Part shown: positions 16,064 through 26,063 of the stretch, piece by piece
Numbering within the stretch: position 1 is the first letter of the stretch
Layout: every line of letters starts with the position of its first letter
NCBI GenBank assembly: GCA_944380355.1
Contig: CALWHJ010000005.1
Coordinates: 23,413 to 87,412 of the forward strand
DNA length: 64,000 nt
Source: an uncultured Christensenellaceae bacterium
GTDB lineage: Bacteria > Bacillota > Clostridia > Christensenellales > UBA3700
Reading direction: 5' to 3'
Notes under the pieces: generated by a model
The model's input: only the letters and a program-made list of their open reading frames with translations
Told to the model about the DNA's origin: nothing
Databases searched by the model: none
Program-made: the position numbers and the translations under genes

Positions 16064-16229
16064 CAACTCTTTTCATAGTACGGCAGTGCGAGTGCATAAC
16101 GCGCTTAAAGCGGAACGTAAAAATACCGCAAGCGATAAGAGCAAATTGCACTTAAGCAAAACTTTGAGGGCAAAAGAGCTTCAAAGATATTGCTGTTTTA
16201 ATTAACCGTTTTAGTTAGAAGGATAAATT

Positions 16230-17015
16230 ATGCCCTCAGTATATACTCATTACAAATTTGCCCGCGATGCTTTTGATTTTCTTTCAGAGGGGCTGAAAGA
16301 AGCTGTGCAGGCAGGAAGAAAATTTTACGATACGGGACAGAGCGGTGCCGATTTGCTTTTTTATTACAAACCGCACAAATCCAACGATTTGCGAAAGCAC
16401 GGCTCGGCTTTGCACAGAATAAAAGCTGACGTACTGTTTTCCGAGTTTAAAAAGCGTGCTTACGAAAGCGGGAATAAAGAAGCCGATATCGCTTATCTTA
16501 CAGGATATTTTACGCATTTTATTCTCGACAGCACTATGCATCCTTATATTTGGAGGTGCGAAGAAGAGAAAATTGCGCCTCACTTTGTAATAGAAGCGGA
16601 TTATGACAGAAAGCTTATGTTAAGAGACGGAGTCAACCCCTATAACGCAAAATTTCTCGCTTTTCAGGTAAATGACGGTGAAGTAAGAGAAATTTGCTCA
16701 CGCTATCTCTCTTGTACGCCCAAACAGGCGGGTGAGATAATGCGCTCGAGAGTAAAATTTACAAATCTGATATCTTCTCAGAATTCTTTGCTAAGAGGTT
16801 TTTTGAAGTTTTTATTCAAGATATCTTCAAATCCCAAAGGAAACGAAATACTCATTCCGAGGCAGGACGTTGAGGCTTGCGCCGACATATCGCCGAGACT
16901 GGACGATTTATACGCTCAGGCTCTTGAGGATATCAAGATATACGCAAAAGAGTTTGAGGATTTTTTGTTGAGAGAGGGAAGTCTTGGACAAAGATTTGCA
17001 AAGGATTTCGAATAG
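16230..17015 (+). CDS. Zinc-dependent phospholipase C-like protein
   Basis: A 261-residue protein of the PF00882 family. It shows MPSVYTHYKFARDAF at the N terminus and the helix AYLTGYFTHFILDSTMHPYI with closely spaced His residues that, with Asp/His around residue 30-60 (GADLLFYYKP, KHGSALHRIK), would bind zinc. No signal peptide is present, so it is probably cytoplasmic and its phospholipase activity is uncertain; many clostridial members are annotated only by fold. It follows the TetR gene by 166 bases in the same direction. RBS AAGGA. Confidence 0.82.
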   Translation: MPSVYTHYKFARDAFDFLSEGLKEAVQAGRKFYDTGQSGADLLFYYKPHKSNDLRKHGSALHRIKADVLFSEFKKRAYESGNKEADIAYLTGYFTHFILDSTMHPYIWRCEEEKIAPHFVIEADYDRKLMLRDGVNPYNAKFLAFQVNDGEVREICSRYLSCTPKQAGEIMRSRVKFTNLISSQNSLLRGFLKFLFKISSNPKGNEILIPRQDVEACADISPRLDDLYAQALEDIKIYAKEFEDFLLREGSLGQRFAKDFE

Positions 17016-17111
17016 TCGCTTTAAAACAGTTGTTTTCAAATGTAAAGTTTTGACAAAATCAAAATAGCTTTTTTGTAAGAAAGGTTTACATTCTAATATC
17101 TTATATGCTAA

Positions 17112-17128
17112 ACTTTACAATGTAAAGT
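17112..17128 (+). promoter_or_regulatory. Palindrome ACTTTACAATGTAAAGT upstream of the response regulator gene
   Basis: Perfect 8+1+8 palindrome about 100 bases before the response regulator start. ATGTAAAGT also occurs at 17040-17048 and twice at 12248-12279. A binding site for the response regulator or another factor is possible; not shown. Confidence 0.4.
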
Positions 17129-17229
17129 ATGCTTGTCCGAAGCGGCGCAAGACTTTGAAGCTTTGTGCCTGTTCGAAACAGAAAATTCGGACGGCTTATG
17201 CAAAACATCCCCCGAAAAAGGAGAAAACT

Positions 17230-17916
17230 ATGGAATACAAAGTATTTGTCGTAGAAGACGATGACAGTATAAGAGGACTCTATGAGATAGCTTTTCAAGA
17301 CAAGTTCGAATGCAAGAGTTTCGTCAAAGCGGAAGATATGTTCGAGGCTTTGAAGAAAGAGAGCTGCGACATAATCATACTCGATTTGATGTTGCCCGGA
17401 ATGGACGGACTAAAGGCATTGTCGCTTCTCAAAGAAAACGTAGATACAAAAAACATTCCCGTTATCATAGCCAGCGCGAAGGGTGACGAGAATATCAAAG
17501 TCAGAGGTCTTGACGCAGGCGCGGACGATTATATTGCCAAGCCTTTCGGTATGCTCGAACTTATTGCCAGAGTAAAGGCTAATCTCAGAAAGACAGGCGC
17601 GAAGAAAAACGACGACGAGATATTGAGTTACGGAGATATCAGAATCAACAATGCCGAACATACCGTTTACGTCAACGACAACGTTGTTCCTTTGACGCTC
17701 AAGGAGTACAATCTGCTCACTTTGCTTATGAAAAACATAGATTGCGTGGTATCAAGAGAGGTTATACTCAGCGAGGTATGGGACTACGATTACGTGGGCG
17801 AGACGCGAACTCTCGATATGCATATAAAGTCTTTGAGAAGCAAGCTGGGCGTATATACCGACAAGCAGTATATCACCACGGTTAGAGGCGTAGGCTACAA
17901 ATTTACTAAAATCTAA
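17230..17916 (+). CDS. OmpR/PhoB-family response regulator
   Basis: Two-component response regulator of 228 residues. The receiver domain has the acidic pair D10-D11, phospho-acceptor D52 in IIILDLMLPGMDG, and the conserved Lys in DDYIAKPFG. The C-terminal winged helix (residues about 130-228) ends with RTLDMHIKSLRSKLG and ITTVRGVGYKF, the PhoB/OmpR signature. The ATG at 17230 has AAAGGAG; an upstream in-frame ATG at 17155 would add 25 Lys/Cys-rich residues without a ribosome site and is rejected. The paired histidine kinase lies 296 bases downstream with a terminator and separate promoter between them. Confidence 0.95.
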   Translation: MEYKVFVVEDDDSIRGLYEIAFQDKFECKSFVKAEDMFEALKKESCDIIILDLMLPGMDGLKALSLLKENVDTKNIPVIIASAKGDENIKVRGLDAGADDYIAKPFGMLELIARVKANLRKTGAKKNDDEILSYGDIRINNAEHTVYVNDNVVPLTLKEYNLLTLLMKNIDCVVSREVILSEVWDYDYVGETRTLDMHIKSLRSKLGVYTDKQYITTVRGVGYKFTKI

Positions 17917-17927
17917 GCAGAAAAATC

Positions 17928-17953
17928 GGCACGGCAATTTGCCGTGCCTTTTT
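17928..17953 (+). terminator. Terminator after the response regulator gene
   Basis: GGCACGGCAA / TTGCCGTGCC arms with one-base loop, followed by TTTTT. Confidence 0.92.
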
Positions 17954-17959
17954 ACAAAA

Positions 17960-18062
17960 GCGTAATTCGGGTATTTATATCCGGGTACTCGGGCGGGGTT
18001 GTGTCGTTTGAGACATGCGCACCGCTTGCGGCAGGGCGGAAGAGAAGCTACCGCCCGTTTTG
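17960..18062 (+). other. G+C-rich structured spacer between response regulator and kinase genes
   Basis: Unlike the A+T-rich surroundings, it holds three local hairpins: TGTC/GACA (about 18002-18015), CCGC-TT-GCGG (18022-18031) and GGGCGG/CCGCCC (18034-18056) followed by GTTTTG, a second terminator-like element. A small RNA or attenuator is possible; I match it to no known RNA family. Confidence 0.4.
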
Positions 18063-18065
18063 TTA

Positions 18066-18095
18066 TTGACAATTCATACTGCGCGATAATATAAT
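18066..18095 (+). promoter_or_regulatory. Promoter of the histidine kinase gene
   Basis: TTGACA at 18066-18071, 18-base spacer, TATAAT at 18090-18095. Confidence 0.7.
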
Positions 18096-18212
18096 ATATT
18101 TAAGTCGGTTTGTCTTATCGGAAAGCTTAGGAAATCCAGACGGCTGAAAGCAAAGCAAATAAGCGTTTCGGATTTAGGATTATAAGACAAAAGAGCGGTT
18201 GCGGAGAGGAAG

Positions 18213-19958
18213 ATGAAAAACAAAATTCTCGCGAGAATAATTTTGATCATGACGATAGCGATATTCGTTACCGTCGCAATGACGTTTTTCCTTTTCAATA
18301 TAATCACCATCAACACAACCAAAAACAATCTCAAGAAGATTTCGTTTGCAATCGTCGAACAGCTGAGAGGTGCGCAGGATTACCGTGACGTTGAAGAACT
18401 GTTTATGGAATACGAGGCTTCGGAAGACTTTTATAAATTTATAGTGTTCGACAGCGAGGGCAAAATTATCGTAAGGCGCACTGACGTACCTTTCAGACCC
18501 GAGTTTATAAAAGACGGCAATCAGATAGAAAAAGCCATTGAGGACGGAGAGGCGTTTTTCCTGGGCAATCCCTACGAATCCAAATATACGATGAACTACG
18601 TAGTGAGAGTGGACAACCCCAACTTTAAGGACGGGTATATCGTATATATGTGTTCGATTGAGGCTATCTACAACAGCGGACCTTATTTTGTCGTTGTTGC
18701 GCTTGCCGCGGTAATTTGGGCGGGCGTCATATTCGTATCATATCTCGCATTGACTATCAACGTAAGATTTGCGACCATTCCTTTCGAGAAGATAGAGGAA
18801 ATTCTCGTAGATATCAACAACGGAGAATACACACCCAGTCAAATCCCCGAAAAACTCAACTTTCCCGAGTTTAAAGCCGTATTGACCAAAATAGACGATT
18901 TGGCAAGCGAAATTGCCAAAAACTTTATGAGTCTTAAGTACGAACAGAAAAAGTCGACCATACTTCTGCAATCGGTAAATCAGGGTATTATCATAGTTTC
19001 AAAGAGCGGAAGAATAGTGCTCAACAATGCTAACGCGCTGAGAATTTTCGGAAAGCAGCAAGACGTAGTGGGCGTTGATTTGAGTTATCTTATCACCGAC
19101 GAAGAACTTCTGAGCGCACTCAGACAGTCGCTTGCGGATAAAAAGTATTATACGGGCGAAGTGCAGATAGGCGAAGACGTCTACCGTGTGGAAGCGACTT
19201 TCAGTAACGTTTACGATGACGACGTGATAAGCGAAGAAGTTATGATTTTGATTTTCACAAACGTAACTCTGGAAGTCAACAGCGCGAAGATAAGAAGCGA
19301 ATTTTTCGCTAATGCTTCGCACGAACTCAAGACCCCTCTGACTGCCATAAGCGGATACAGCGAACTTATGACTATGGAGGGCATAGACAAAAAGCAACTC
19401 AAAAAGTGTGTCGAAGAGATAAATTCCAACGCTCAGCGTATGAAAGCTCTCATTGACGATATGCTCAAGTTATCCAAGCTTGACGCTGATATGGACAATG
19501 AGGAAATTACAAAATTCGATTTGGCTGAGGTATGCAAAGGCGTACTAAACGAAATGAGCGGCATAGCTGAAAACAAAAACGTTACGCTTTCTTTCGAGGG
19601 CAATGCCCAGCTGATAGGAAGAAAAAAGATGATAACGACGCTTGTGGCAAATCTCGTAAACAACGCTATCAAGTACAACAAGGACGGCGGTCACGTTTGG
19701 GTAACCGTAGGCGAGAAGTCCGACAGCGTGGAAATCAAAGTCAAGGATGACGGTATAGGTATAGCAAAAGAACATCAGAGCAGACTTTTCGAGAGATTCT
19801 ACAAGGTCGATGCCAGCCGTACTTATACAAACGAAAGTTCCACGGGACTGGGACTTGCGATAGTCAAGAGGATAGCCGTAATCCACGGAGGCAAGATATC
19901 TCTCAAGAGCGCGCCTGGAAACGGTACGGAATTTACGGCAGTTTTCCCAAACGCTTGA
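18213..19958 (+). CDS. PhoR-like sensor histidine kinase
   Basis: Membrane sensor kinase of 581 residues. Two membrane helices (about 8-30 and 155-180) flank an extracellular domain of about 120 residues. Then come a linker, a PAS-like domain (about 245-345, SVNQGIIIVSKSGRIVLNNANALRIFG), the HisKA helix with phospho-acceptor His370 in NASHELKTPLTAISGYSELM, and the HATPase domain with N box LVNNAIKYNKDGG, G1 VKDDGIGIA and G2 STGLGLAIVKRI. It is the likely partner of the upstream response regulator. Layout resembles PhoR/WalK kinases; the signal is unknown. GAGAGG is close to the ATG. Confidence 0.94.
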   Translation: MKNKILARIILIMTIAIFVTVAMTFFLFNIITINTTKNNLKKISFAIVEQLRGAQDYRDVEELFMEYEASEDFYKFIVFDSEGKIIVRRTDVPFRPEFIKDGNQIEKAIEDGEAFFLGNPYESKYTMNYVVRVDNPNFKDGYIVYMCSIEAIYNSGPYFVVVALAAVIWAGVIFVSYLALTINVRFATIPFEKIEEILVDINNGEYTPSQIPEKLNFPEFKAVLTKIDDLASEIAKNFMSLKYEQKKSTILLQSVNQGIIIVSKSGRIVLNNANALRIFGKQQDVVGVDLSYLITDEELLSALRQSLADKKYYTGEVQIGEDVYRVEATFSNVYDDDVISEEVMILIFTNVTLEVNSAKIRSEFFANASHELKTPLTAISGYSELMTMEGIDKKQLKKCVEEINSNAQRMKALIDDMLKLSKLDADMDNEEITKFDLAEVCKGVLNEMSGIAENKNVTLSFEGNAQLIGRKKMITTLVANLVNNAIKYNKDGGHVWVTVGEKSDSVEIKVKDDGIGIAKEHQSRLFERFYKVDASRTYTNESSTGLGLAIVKRIAVIHGGKISLKSAPGNGTEFTAVFPNA

Positions 19959-20110
19959 TTGAGTGCTGAAAAGGGAGTAAAATATTCCGATAGTAAGACA
20001 ATTGTTTGAGAGCGGACGAGAGGGTAAGACAACAACGAGTATCGTCGCAAACGAAAAGCATCGAATAAATCGCATAGTAAAGAAATAAAAGATACAAAGA
20101 GGTAGTAAAT

Positions 20111-21061
20111 ATGAAATATCCTGTCAAACTAATCCCCGCAACTATGCAGACGGTGTGGGGCGGTACAAAGCTTATGGATAAGTGGAATAAGCATACCGAC
20201 GGCGACAATATTGCCGAAAGCTGGGAGCTTTCCTGTCACGAAAAAGGAGAAAGCGTAGCGGTAAACGGTGAATACGCAAATCTTAAACTTTCGGAGATAA
20301 TAAAAAACAATCCCGATTTTTTGGGAGAAAACGGAAAGAAATTCGAGTTTTTTCCTATACTCATAAAGCTTATTGACAGCAAAAGCGACCTTTCAATTCA
20401 GGTACATCCCAGCGACGAATACGCACTTGCCAACGAGGGCGAGTACGGAAAGACGGAGATGTGGTACATTGTAGATTGCGAAAAGGGAAGCGGAGTATAT
20501 TGCGGATTTAAAAATCCTATCGGCAAAGACGAACTCGAAAAGGCTTTGAGAGAAGGCAGGATTACCGAATATCTGAATTTTGTAGAGGTCAAAAAGGGAG
20601 ACGTTTTGTTCATCCCTTCGGGTACCGTGCACGCTATATGCGGTGGCAATCTTATATGCGAAGTACAGCAGAATTCGGCTTTGACCTACAGGCTTTACGA
20701 TTACGACAGAACGGATAAGGACGGCAACAAGCGTCCCTTGCATATAGAAAAGGCTCTCGAGGTTACGGATACGTCGAGAAAGACTGTTCCCAATGCCGAC
20801 GACGTGCGTATCGACGCAAATACCCGTCAGGTCGCAAAATGCAAGTATTTTACGGTTGACGAGATTATATGCGAAGAAGAGTATGCTTTCGAGGTTGATG
20901 ACAAGTCTTTTGCGAGTCTGACCGTAGTAGAGGGCAGCGGAGCGGTAATGGCAAACGGAAACTGCATTACTCTCGATTTGGGAGATACGGTATTTTTACC
21001 TGCAGGCATAGGCGAGTGCAAGCTGTACGGCAACTTAAAAGCAATAAAGGCAAGCGTATAA
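20111..21061 (+). CDS. manA: Mannose-6-phosphate isomerase, class I
   Basis: Interconverts mannose 6-phosphate and fructose 6-phosphate. The 316 residues have the short bacillary ManA layout: WGGTKLMDKWNK near the N terminus, the zinc-site block LSIQVHPSDEYA with Gln and His ligands, a downstream Glu in GKTEMWYIVDCE, and FIPSGTVHAICGGNLICEVQQNS with the second His ligand and catalytic region. RBS AGAGGT. It starts 152 bases after the kinase gene and runs into the tsaC-ywlE pair, with which it may be cotranscribed. Confidence 0.94.
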   Translation: MKYPVKLIPATMQTVWGGTKLMDKWNKHTDGDNIAESWELSCHEKGESVAVNGEYANLKLSEIIKNNPDFLGENGKKFEFFPILIKLIDSKSDLSIQVHPSDEYALANEGEYGKTEMWYIVDCEKGSGVYCGFKNPIGKDELEKALREGRITEYLNFVEVKKGDVLFIPSGTVHAICGGNLICEVQQNSALTYRLYDYDRTDKDGNKRPLHIEKALEVTDTSRKTVPNADDVRIDANTRQVAKCKYFTVDEIICEEEYAFEVDDKSFASLTVVEGSGAVMANGNCITLDLGDTVFLPAGIGECKLYGNLKAIKASV

Positions 21062-21125
21062 AATAAGGCTTGTAGAAAAGCGGTCGGGTAGCCGAGCCGC
21101 ATTCAGACACAGGATACTGACTAAA

Positions 21126-22118
21126 ATGACGGAAATTTTGACGGGAAAAGAAGGAATAGAGCGTGCGGCTGAACTTATAAGGAAAGGCGAAGTCGTCGTT
21201 TTTCCTACGGAAACGGTGTACGGTCTGGGCGCAAACGCTTTCGATAAAAACGCCGTACGCAAGATTTTCGAAGTAAAGGGCAGACCTATGGACAATCCGC
21301 TCATCGTGCATATAGCCGATATAGCGCAAATAGACAAACTGGCTTGCGAAGTTACGTTGCAGGCACGAAAAGTGATGCAGGCGTTTATGCCCGGACCGAT
21401 AACGGTTATTGTAAAAAAGTCGGACGCAATTCCCGACGAAGTATGCGCGGGACTTAAGACTGTAGGCATACGTTTTCCTTCTCACGCGGTAGCGCAAGAA
21501 TTTATATGGGCGTGCGGTGTACCTGTAGCCGCACCTTCGGCAAATACCTCTACTAAGATAAGTCCTACTACGGCAGAACACGTATATGAGGATTTGAAGG
21601 GAAAAGTGGAAATAATTTTACAGGGCGGCAGCTGTCAGGTAGGCATAGAGTCTACTATACTCGATATGAGTACAGACATTCCTACGATTTTGCGCCCCGG
21701 CGCGATAACCGAAGAAATGCTTGCCGAAGTTTTGGGCGAAGTCAAGACTTTCAGCGGAAAAATCGTGGTAGCTAAAGCTCCCGGAATGAAATATAAGCAT
21801 TACGCGCCCGATTGCGATATGGTTGTGGCAGAAAACGTTCAACACGCGATTGAGGCATACAGGCAAAGCGCGTCGAGAGGAGAAAATCCCGTCGTGCTGG
21901 CAAAGACGGATTATATTGCCGAGATGAAAAAAACTTTGGACGTCAACGCAATAGATTTGGGAGCAAGCGACGAAGAAGTGATGCACAACGTCTTTGCCGC
22001 TATGCATACGGCGCAGGACAAATACGGTTTTATCGTATGTCAGGACTTCGGGGACAAGGGCGTGGCAAAATCTGTTATGAACAGAGTCAATAAAGCTAGC
22101 GGAGGTAACAGGGTATGA
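21126..22118 (+). CDS. ywlC: Threonylcarbamoyl-AMP synthase, Sua5/YwlC type
   Basis: Makes threonylcarbamoyl-AMP from threonine, bicarbonate and ATP for the t6A37 modification of ANN-decoding tRNAs. The 330 residues comprise the YrdC domain (about 1-200; VVFPTETVYGLGANAF, KGRPMDNPLIVHI, GTVGIRFPSH-like and APSANTSTKISPT) and the extra C-terminal Sua5 domain (about 225-330), linked by the SPGMKYKHYAP-type segment APGMKYKHYAPDC. The last codons overlap the ywlE start by four bases. The order ywlC-ywlE-rpiB matches Bacillus subtilis. Only a weak AGGA lies upstream of the ATG. Confidence 0.94.
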   Translation: MTEILTGKEGIERAAELIRKGEVVVFPTETVYGLGANAFDKNAVRKIFEVKGRPMDNPLIVHIADIAQIDKLACEVTLQARKVMQAFMPGPITVIVKKSDAIPDEVCAGLKTVGIRFPSHAVAQEFIWACGVPVAAPSANTSTKISPTTAEHVYEDLKGKVEIILQGGSCQVGIESTILDMSTDIPTILRPGAITEEMLAEVLGEVKTFSGKIVVAKAPGMKYKHYAPDCDMVVAENVQHAIEAYRQSASRGENPVVLAKTDYIAEMKKTLDVNAIDLGASDEEVMHNVFAAMHTAQDKYGFIVCQDFGDKGVAKSVMNRVNKASGGNRV

Positions 22119-22597
22119 AAGTATTGTTTGTTTGTACCGGCAACACTTGCCGTTCTCCTATGGCTCAGGCCGTACTTCAAAAAAGGCTTGACGACAGGGA
22201 CGATACTTCGACGCAAGTAGACAGCGCGGGTATATTTTGCGGTTACGGTCAGCCTATGAGCGTGAATACCGCAAAAATCATAGAGGATATGGGCGTGTTT
22301 TTTACTCATTCTTCTCAGCCCGTTACGCCTAAACTCATAGAAGAGACGGATTTGATAATAACTATGACGCGCGAACATAAAAACATACTCAGCGCGTTCG
22401 TGCCACCTCAAAAGCTTTATTGTATAGACGACATTACGCACGAGGGGGATATATCCGACCCTTACGGCAAAGATTACGACGCGTATCAAGCCGTACGCGT
22501 GCAGCTCGAAAACAGTATGGATAAAATCGAGGAGTTAATCAGGTCAATATCGGCTGCAAATACGTCGGAAAACGCGGCTGAAAAGCACGATGAATAA
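22115..22597 (+). CDS. ywlE: Low-molecular-weight protein phosphatase, YwlE type
   Basis: Cytoplasmic phosphatase of 160 residues. The P-loop CTGNTCRSPMA is at residues 7-17 (nucleophile Cys7, catalytic Arg13), and the general-acid Asp lies in ISDPYGKD near residue 113. Thr in the P-loop, as in YwlE (CTGNTCRS), points to protein-arginine phosphatase activity rather than tyrosine phosphatase, by analogy with B. subtilis. GGAGG precedes the ATG. Confidence 0.92.
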   Translation: MKVLFVCTGNTCRSPMAQAVLQKRLDDRDDTSTQVDSAGIFCGYGQPMSVNTAKIIEDMGVFFTHSSQPVTPKLIEETDLIITMTREHKNILSAFVPPQKLYCIDDITHEGDISDPYGKDYDAYQAVRVQLENSMDKIEELIRSISAANTSENAAEKHDE

Positions 22598-22660
22598 AAG
22601 CTTATCAAGCGCGTGAGAATAATAAATACCGTAAACAATAAGTAATATATTACTTATCTA

Positions 22661-22689
22661 TTGCAAAATATAAAAATATATGATAGAAT
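22661..22689 (+). promoter_or_regulatory. Promoter in front of rpiB and the V-ATPase genes
   Basis: TTGCAA at 22661-22666, 17-base spacer, TAGAAT at 22684-22689. A 20-bp perfect palindrome, centred on AAGTAATATATTACTT, lies just upstream at 22638-22657. Confidence 0.62.
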
Positions 22690-22715
22690 AATAGAAATAT
22701 CCAAGTGAGGTTTAT

Positions 22716-23165
22716 ATGAAAATTGCTATCGGTTGCGACCACGGCGGCATTGTACTCAAGCCTGTTGTGGAAGATGTTTTGAAGAAAAACGGTATCGAAG
22801 TCGTAGATTACGGTTGTTACGACGAAAATTCCGTAGATTATCCCGATTACGCGCTTAAAGTTGCGGAAGCGGTTTCTCAAGGTCAGGTTGACAAAGGTAT
22901 AATTCTCTGCGGAACGGGAATAGGCATAAGTATAGCCGCCAACAAGGTTAAAGGCATAAGAGCGGCAGTATGTCACGATTTGTTTACCGCTGAAATGTGC
23001 GCAAGACACAACAACGCAAATATTCTGTCTATGGGCGGAAGAGTAGTCGGCAAGGAACTTGCGGCAAAGATGGTGCAGACGTGGCTTGACACTCCTTTCG
23101 ACGGCGGAAGACACTGCGGAAGAATAGACAAGATTACCGCGATAGAAAACAAGTATTTTAAATAA
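22716..23165 (+). CDS. rpiB: Ribose-5-phosphate isomerase B
   Basis: Interconverts ribose 5-phosphate and ribulose 5-phosphate in the pentose phosphate pathway. The 149 residues match RpiB/LacA: CDHGGIVLKP at 8-17, DYGCYDENSVDYPDYA, the active-site Cys in GIILCGTGIGISIAANKV and the anion-binding RAAVCHDLFTAEMCARHNNANIL. It ends 13 bases before the first V-ATPase gene, so it is probably the first gene of that operon. RBS GTGAGG. Confidence 0.95.
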   Translation: MKIAIGCDHGGIVLKPVVEDVLKKNGIEVVDYGCYDENSVDYPDYALKVAEAVSQGQVDKGIILCGTGIGISIAANKVKGIRAAVCHDLFTAEMCARHNNANILSMGGRVVGKELAAKMVQTWLDTPFDGGRHCGRIDKITAIENKYFK

Positions 23166-23178
23166 TCAGGAGACGGTT

Positions 23179-23505
23179 ATGATTGAAGAGATGATTGACA
23201 ATATTATCTCCGCGGAAGAAAAGGCGCAGACGATAATCAAAGAGTCTGTCAACAAATCCAACGAGATTGTCAACGAAGCGCATAAACAGGCGGCGGAACT
23301 TGTGGAAAAAGCCAAGGACGAGCAATACGAAAGCGAGCAAAAGGCAATATCCAAGGGTGAAAAGGACGGAGAGAAACGTCACAACGCCAACATTGCAAAA
23401 GCGCGCAAGCAGGCAGAGGAAATGCCGCTTGCACTCGAAGCAAAGAAAAAAGAAGTTACAGATTGTATCATTAAGGAATTGAAGAGCAGATATGGCAATA
23501 AGTAA
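23179..23505 (+). CDS. ntpF: V-type ATPase peripheral-stalk subunit (G/H-like)
   Basis: Stator subunit of the V-ATPase, 108 residues, nearly all charged coiled-coil (EEKAQTIIKESVNKSNEIVN and on). It pairs with subunit E to brace the catalytic head. Identification rests on length, coiled-coil character and its place ahead of ntpI, as in the Enterococcus hirae ntpFIKECGABD order. AGGAGA precedes the ATG, and the 3' end overlaps ntpI by 14 bases. Confidence 0.85.
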   Translation: MIEEMIDNIISAEEKAQTIIKESVNKSNEIVNEAHKQAAELVEKAKDEQYESEQKAISKGEKDGEKRHNANIAKARKQAEEMPLALEAKKKEVTDCIIKELKSRYGNK

Positions 23506-25510
23506 TATGCTCAAGTTGCTGTTGATAGGCAACGTAAAAGAGCGTAACAACTTAATAAAACGCCTGCATAAACTCGGTTGCGTAGAGGTTGCGACCACGG
23601 ACAAAATCGAGAAGATGCAGAGTGCGGATATGGGAGAATACGCTGACAAGTGTAAAGTCAAACTTGCCAGACTGGAGTTTTGTCTCGAGACGGTCAAGTC
23701 ATACAAACCCACCGCGCTCAAACTCGCAAAGGAACAAAAAATAGATTATATCCCCGCAAAGGGAAAGGGACCTTTTCAGACTAGACCGTTAATCAGTTTT
23801 GAGGATTTTTCAAATCTGAAGGATATCGAGACGGATATCTTTACCCAAATCAGTCAGCTTAAGGAATACACGGACAAAATAATTGCGTTGAGAGCAAAGA
23901 CTCAGAAAGAAACCAACGTAATAGCTTCGCTTGCGCCTTATGCGAATATGCACGCGCCTTTTTCCAAGTTTAAGGACACGGCTACTGCTAGCGTGCTTTT
24001 GGGAGAGGTAGCAAAGACGAAGGTTGCTTTGTTTGAAAAGATAGAGAGCGAATACGGCGGCGTATACGAAGTTTTCCAAGGTAGCGGAAACAGCGACGGC
24101 GTGGCTATCGTGATAGACAAATCCAAGCGTGAAGACATACAGCAGCTTCTCGCCGATACAGAATTTACCGCTTGTTCGATTTCGTCGGACAGTACGCCCG
24201 AAGAAATGAGAGCGCAGGCGGAGAAAAACCTTGCCGAGACGGAAAAAGAACGCAATCTTGCCATCGAAGCTATAATGACTTTCGAAAATATCTTTGACGA
24301 CGTAAAGCGTCTTCACGACTACTTTACTTTGGAAGTTGCAAAGGCGGAGAGCGAAAACCGTACTCAGACAACGTCTTCGACATACTATCTCGAAGCGTGG
24401 TTACCTGAGGGAGAAAAGGACAGAGTAGACAAGGATTTGGAGAATTCTCCTTTGTCGCTGGCATATACGATAAGAGAACCGCTCGAGAGCGAAACGCCTC
24501 CCACTTTTGTGGAGAGCAACGGAGTAGTCGCTCCTTACGAGAGCGTAACAAATATGTTCTCGGTACCTTTCTACAAGGAGATAGACCCCAACCCTTCGGT
24601 AGCGTTTTTCTTCTTCCTGATTTTCGGTATGATGCTGGGCGACGCGGGCTACGGTCTGCTTCTGACTTTGGGTACCGGTATAATTCTCGCTTTGAGAAAG
24701 CCCCCTAAGGGAGAGATGAATCTCGTCAAGATTATGTTTATGGGCGGTATCTCCACGTTTATATGGGGATTCCTCTTCGGTTCGTACTTCGGACTGAGCG
24801 CGACGGATTTGGGAATATGGTGTTGGTTTAACCCGATAGAAGACCCTATGCCGCTGCTTATTCTCAGTCTTGCGGTAGGCGTAGTGCAGATGTTTTTCGG
24901 TATGGCAATCAATATGGTTGCGCTCATCAAAAAGCATCAGCCTGTATGGGGCATATCGTCGGCTTTCAGCTGGTACTTCCTTGCGCTGGGTATAGGCGGC
25001 ATATTCGGAGCTAGCTATATAGGCGCGTGGGCAAAGACGGCAGGTATAGTATTTGCAGTTCTCGGCGTAGTGCTTTTGATGCTTTCGGGTACGTTCGGAA
25101 AGCGCGGAGCAAAGAAGGTTACGGGCGCGCTGTCCAGTCTTTACGGAATAATCAACTTCTTCTCGGATATAATGAGTTATACGCGTATATTCGGTCTGGG
25201 ACTAGCGTCGGGCGTAATCGGAATGGTATTCAACGAAATCGCGTCGGTTATCTCGGGTATGATGCCTTTCAAGTTTATGGGAGTGATTGTTACGATAATA
25301 ATATGTATTATCGGTCACACGTTCAACATATCCATAAACGCTTTGGGCGCATACGTTCACAATTCGAGATTGCAGTTTGTCGAATTTTTCGGCAAATTCT
25401 ATACGGGCGGCGGAGAGTTGTTCGCGCCTTTGGGTAGTCAGATGAAGTACTACAGAATAGGCGAACCCGTTGAAGCGAAAAAGGCTTCTAAGAGCAAACA
25501 AAAACAGTAA
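23492..25510 (+). CDS. ntpI: V-type ATPase subunit I (membrane stator)
   Basis: Subunit a/I of the membrane sector, 672 residues. The N-terminal half (1-about 340) is a soluble coiled-coil domain; the C-terminal half has about eight membrane helices. The conserved SYTRIFGLGLASG near residue 560 holds the Arg that faces the ion-binding ring. It forms the half-channels for ion passage. The stop is followed by a TGCGTCC/GGGCGCA hairpin (25513-25532) before ntpK, probably an mRNA stability element that favours the multicopy ring subunit. Confidence 0.95.
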   Translation: MAISNMLKLLLIGNVKERNNLIKRLHKLGCVEVATTDKIEKMQSADMGEYADKCKVKLARLEFCLETVKSYKPTALKLAKEQKIDYIPAKGKGPFQTRPLISFEDFSNLKDIETDIFTQISQLKEYTDKIIALRAKTQKETNVIASLAPYANMHAPFSKFKDTATASVLLGEVAKTKVALFEKIESEYGGVYEVFQGSGNSDGVAIVIDKSKREDIQQLLADTEFTACSISSDSTPEEMRAQAEKNLAETEKERNLAIEAIMTFENIFDDVKRLHDYFTLEVAKAESENRTQTTSSTYYLEAWLPEGEKDRVDKDLENSPLSLAYTIREPLESETPPTFVESNGVVAPYESVTNMFSVPFYKEIDPNPSVAFFFFLIFGMMLGDAGYGLLLTLGTGIILALRKPPKGEMNLVKIMFMGGISTFIWGFLFGSYFGLSATDLGIWCWFNPIEDPMPLLILSLAVGVVQMFFGMAINMVALIKKHQPVWGISSAFSWYFLALGIGGIFGASYIGAWAKTAGIVFAVLGVVLLMLSGTFGKRGAKKVTGALSSLYGIINFFSDIMSYTRIFGLGLASGVIGMVFNEIASVISGMMPFKFMGVIVTIIICIIGHTFNISINALGAYVHNSRLQFVEFFGKFYTGGGELFAPLGSQMKYYRIGEPVEAKKASKSKQKQ

Positions 25511-25559
25511 TACGTGCGTCCTTGTGGGCGCAACAGTATATAATTACAATTCGATATAA

Positions 25560-26045
<486 letters not shown>

Positions 26046-26063
26046 TCTTAAAGGAAAGGTATT

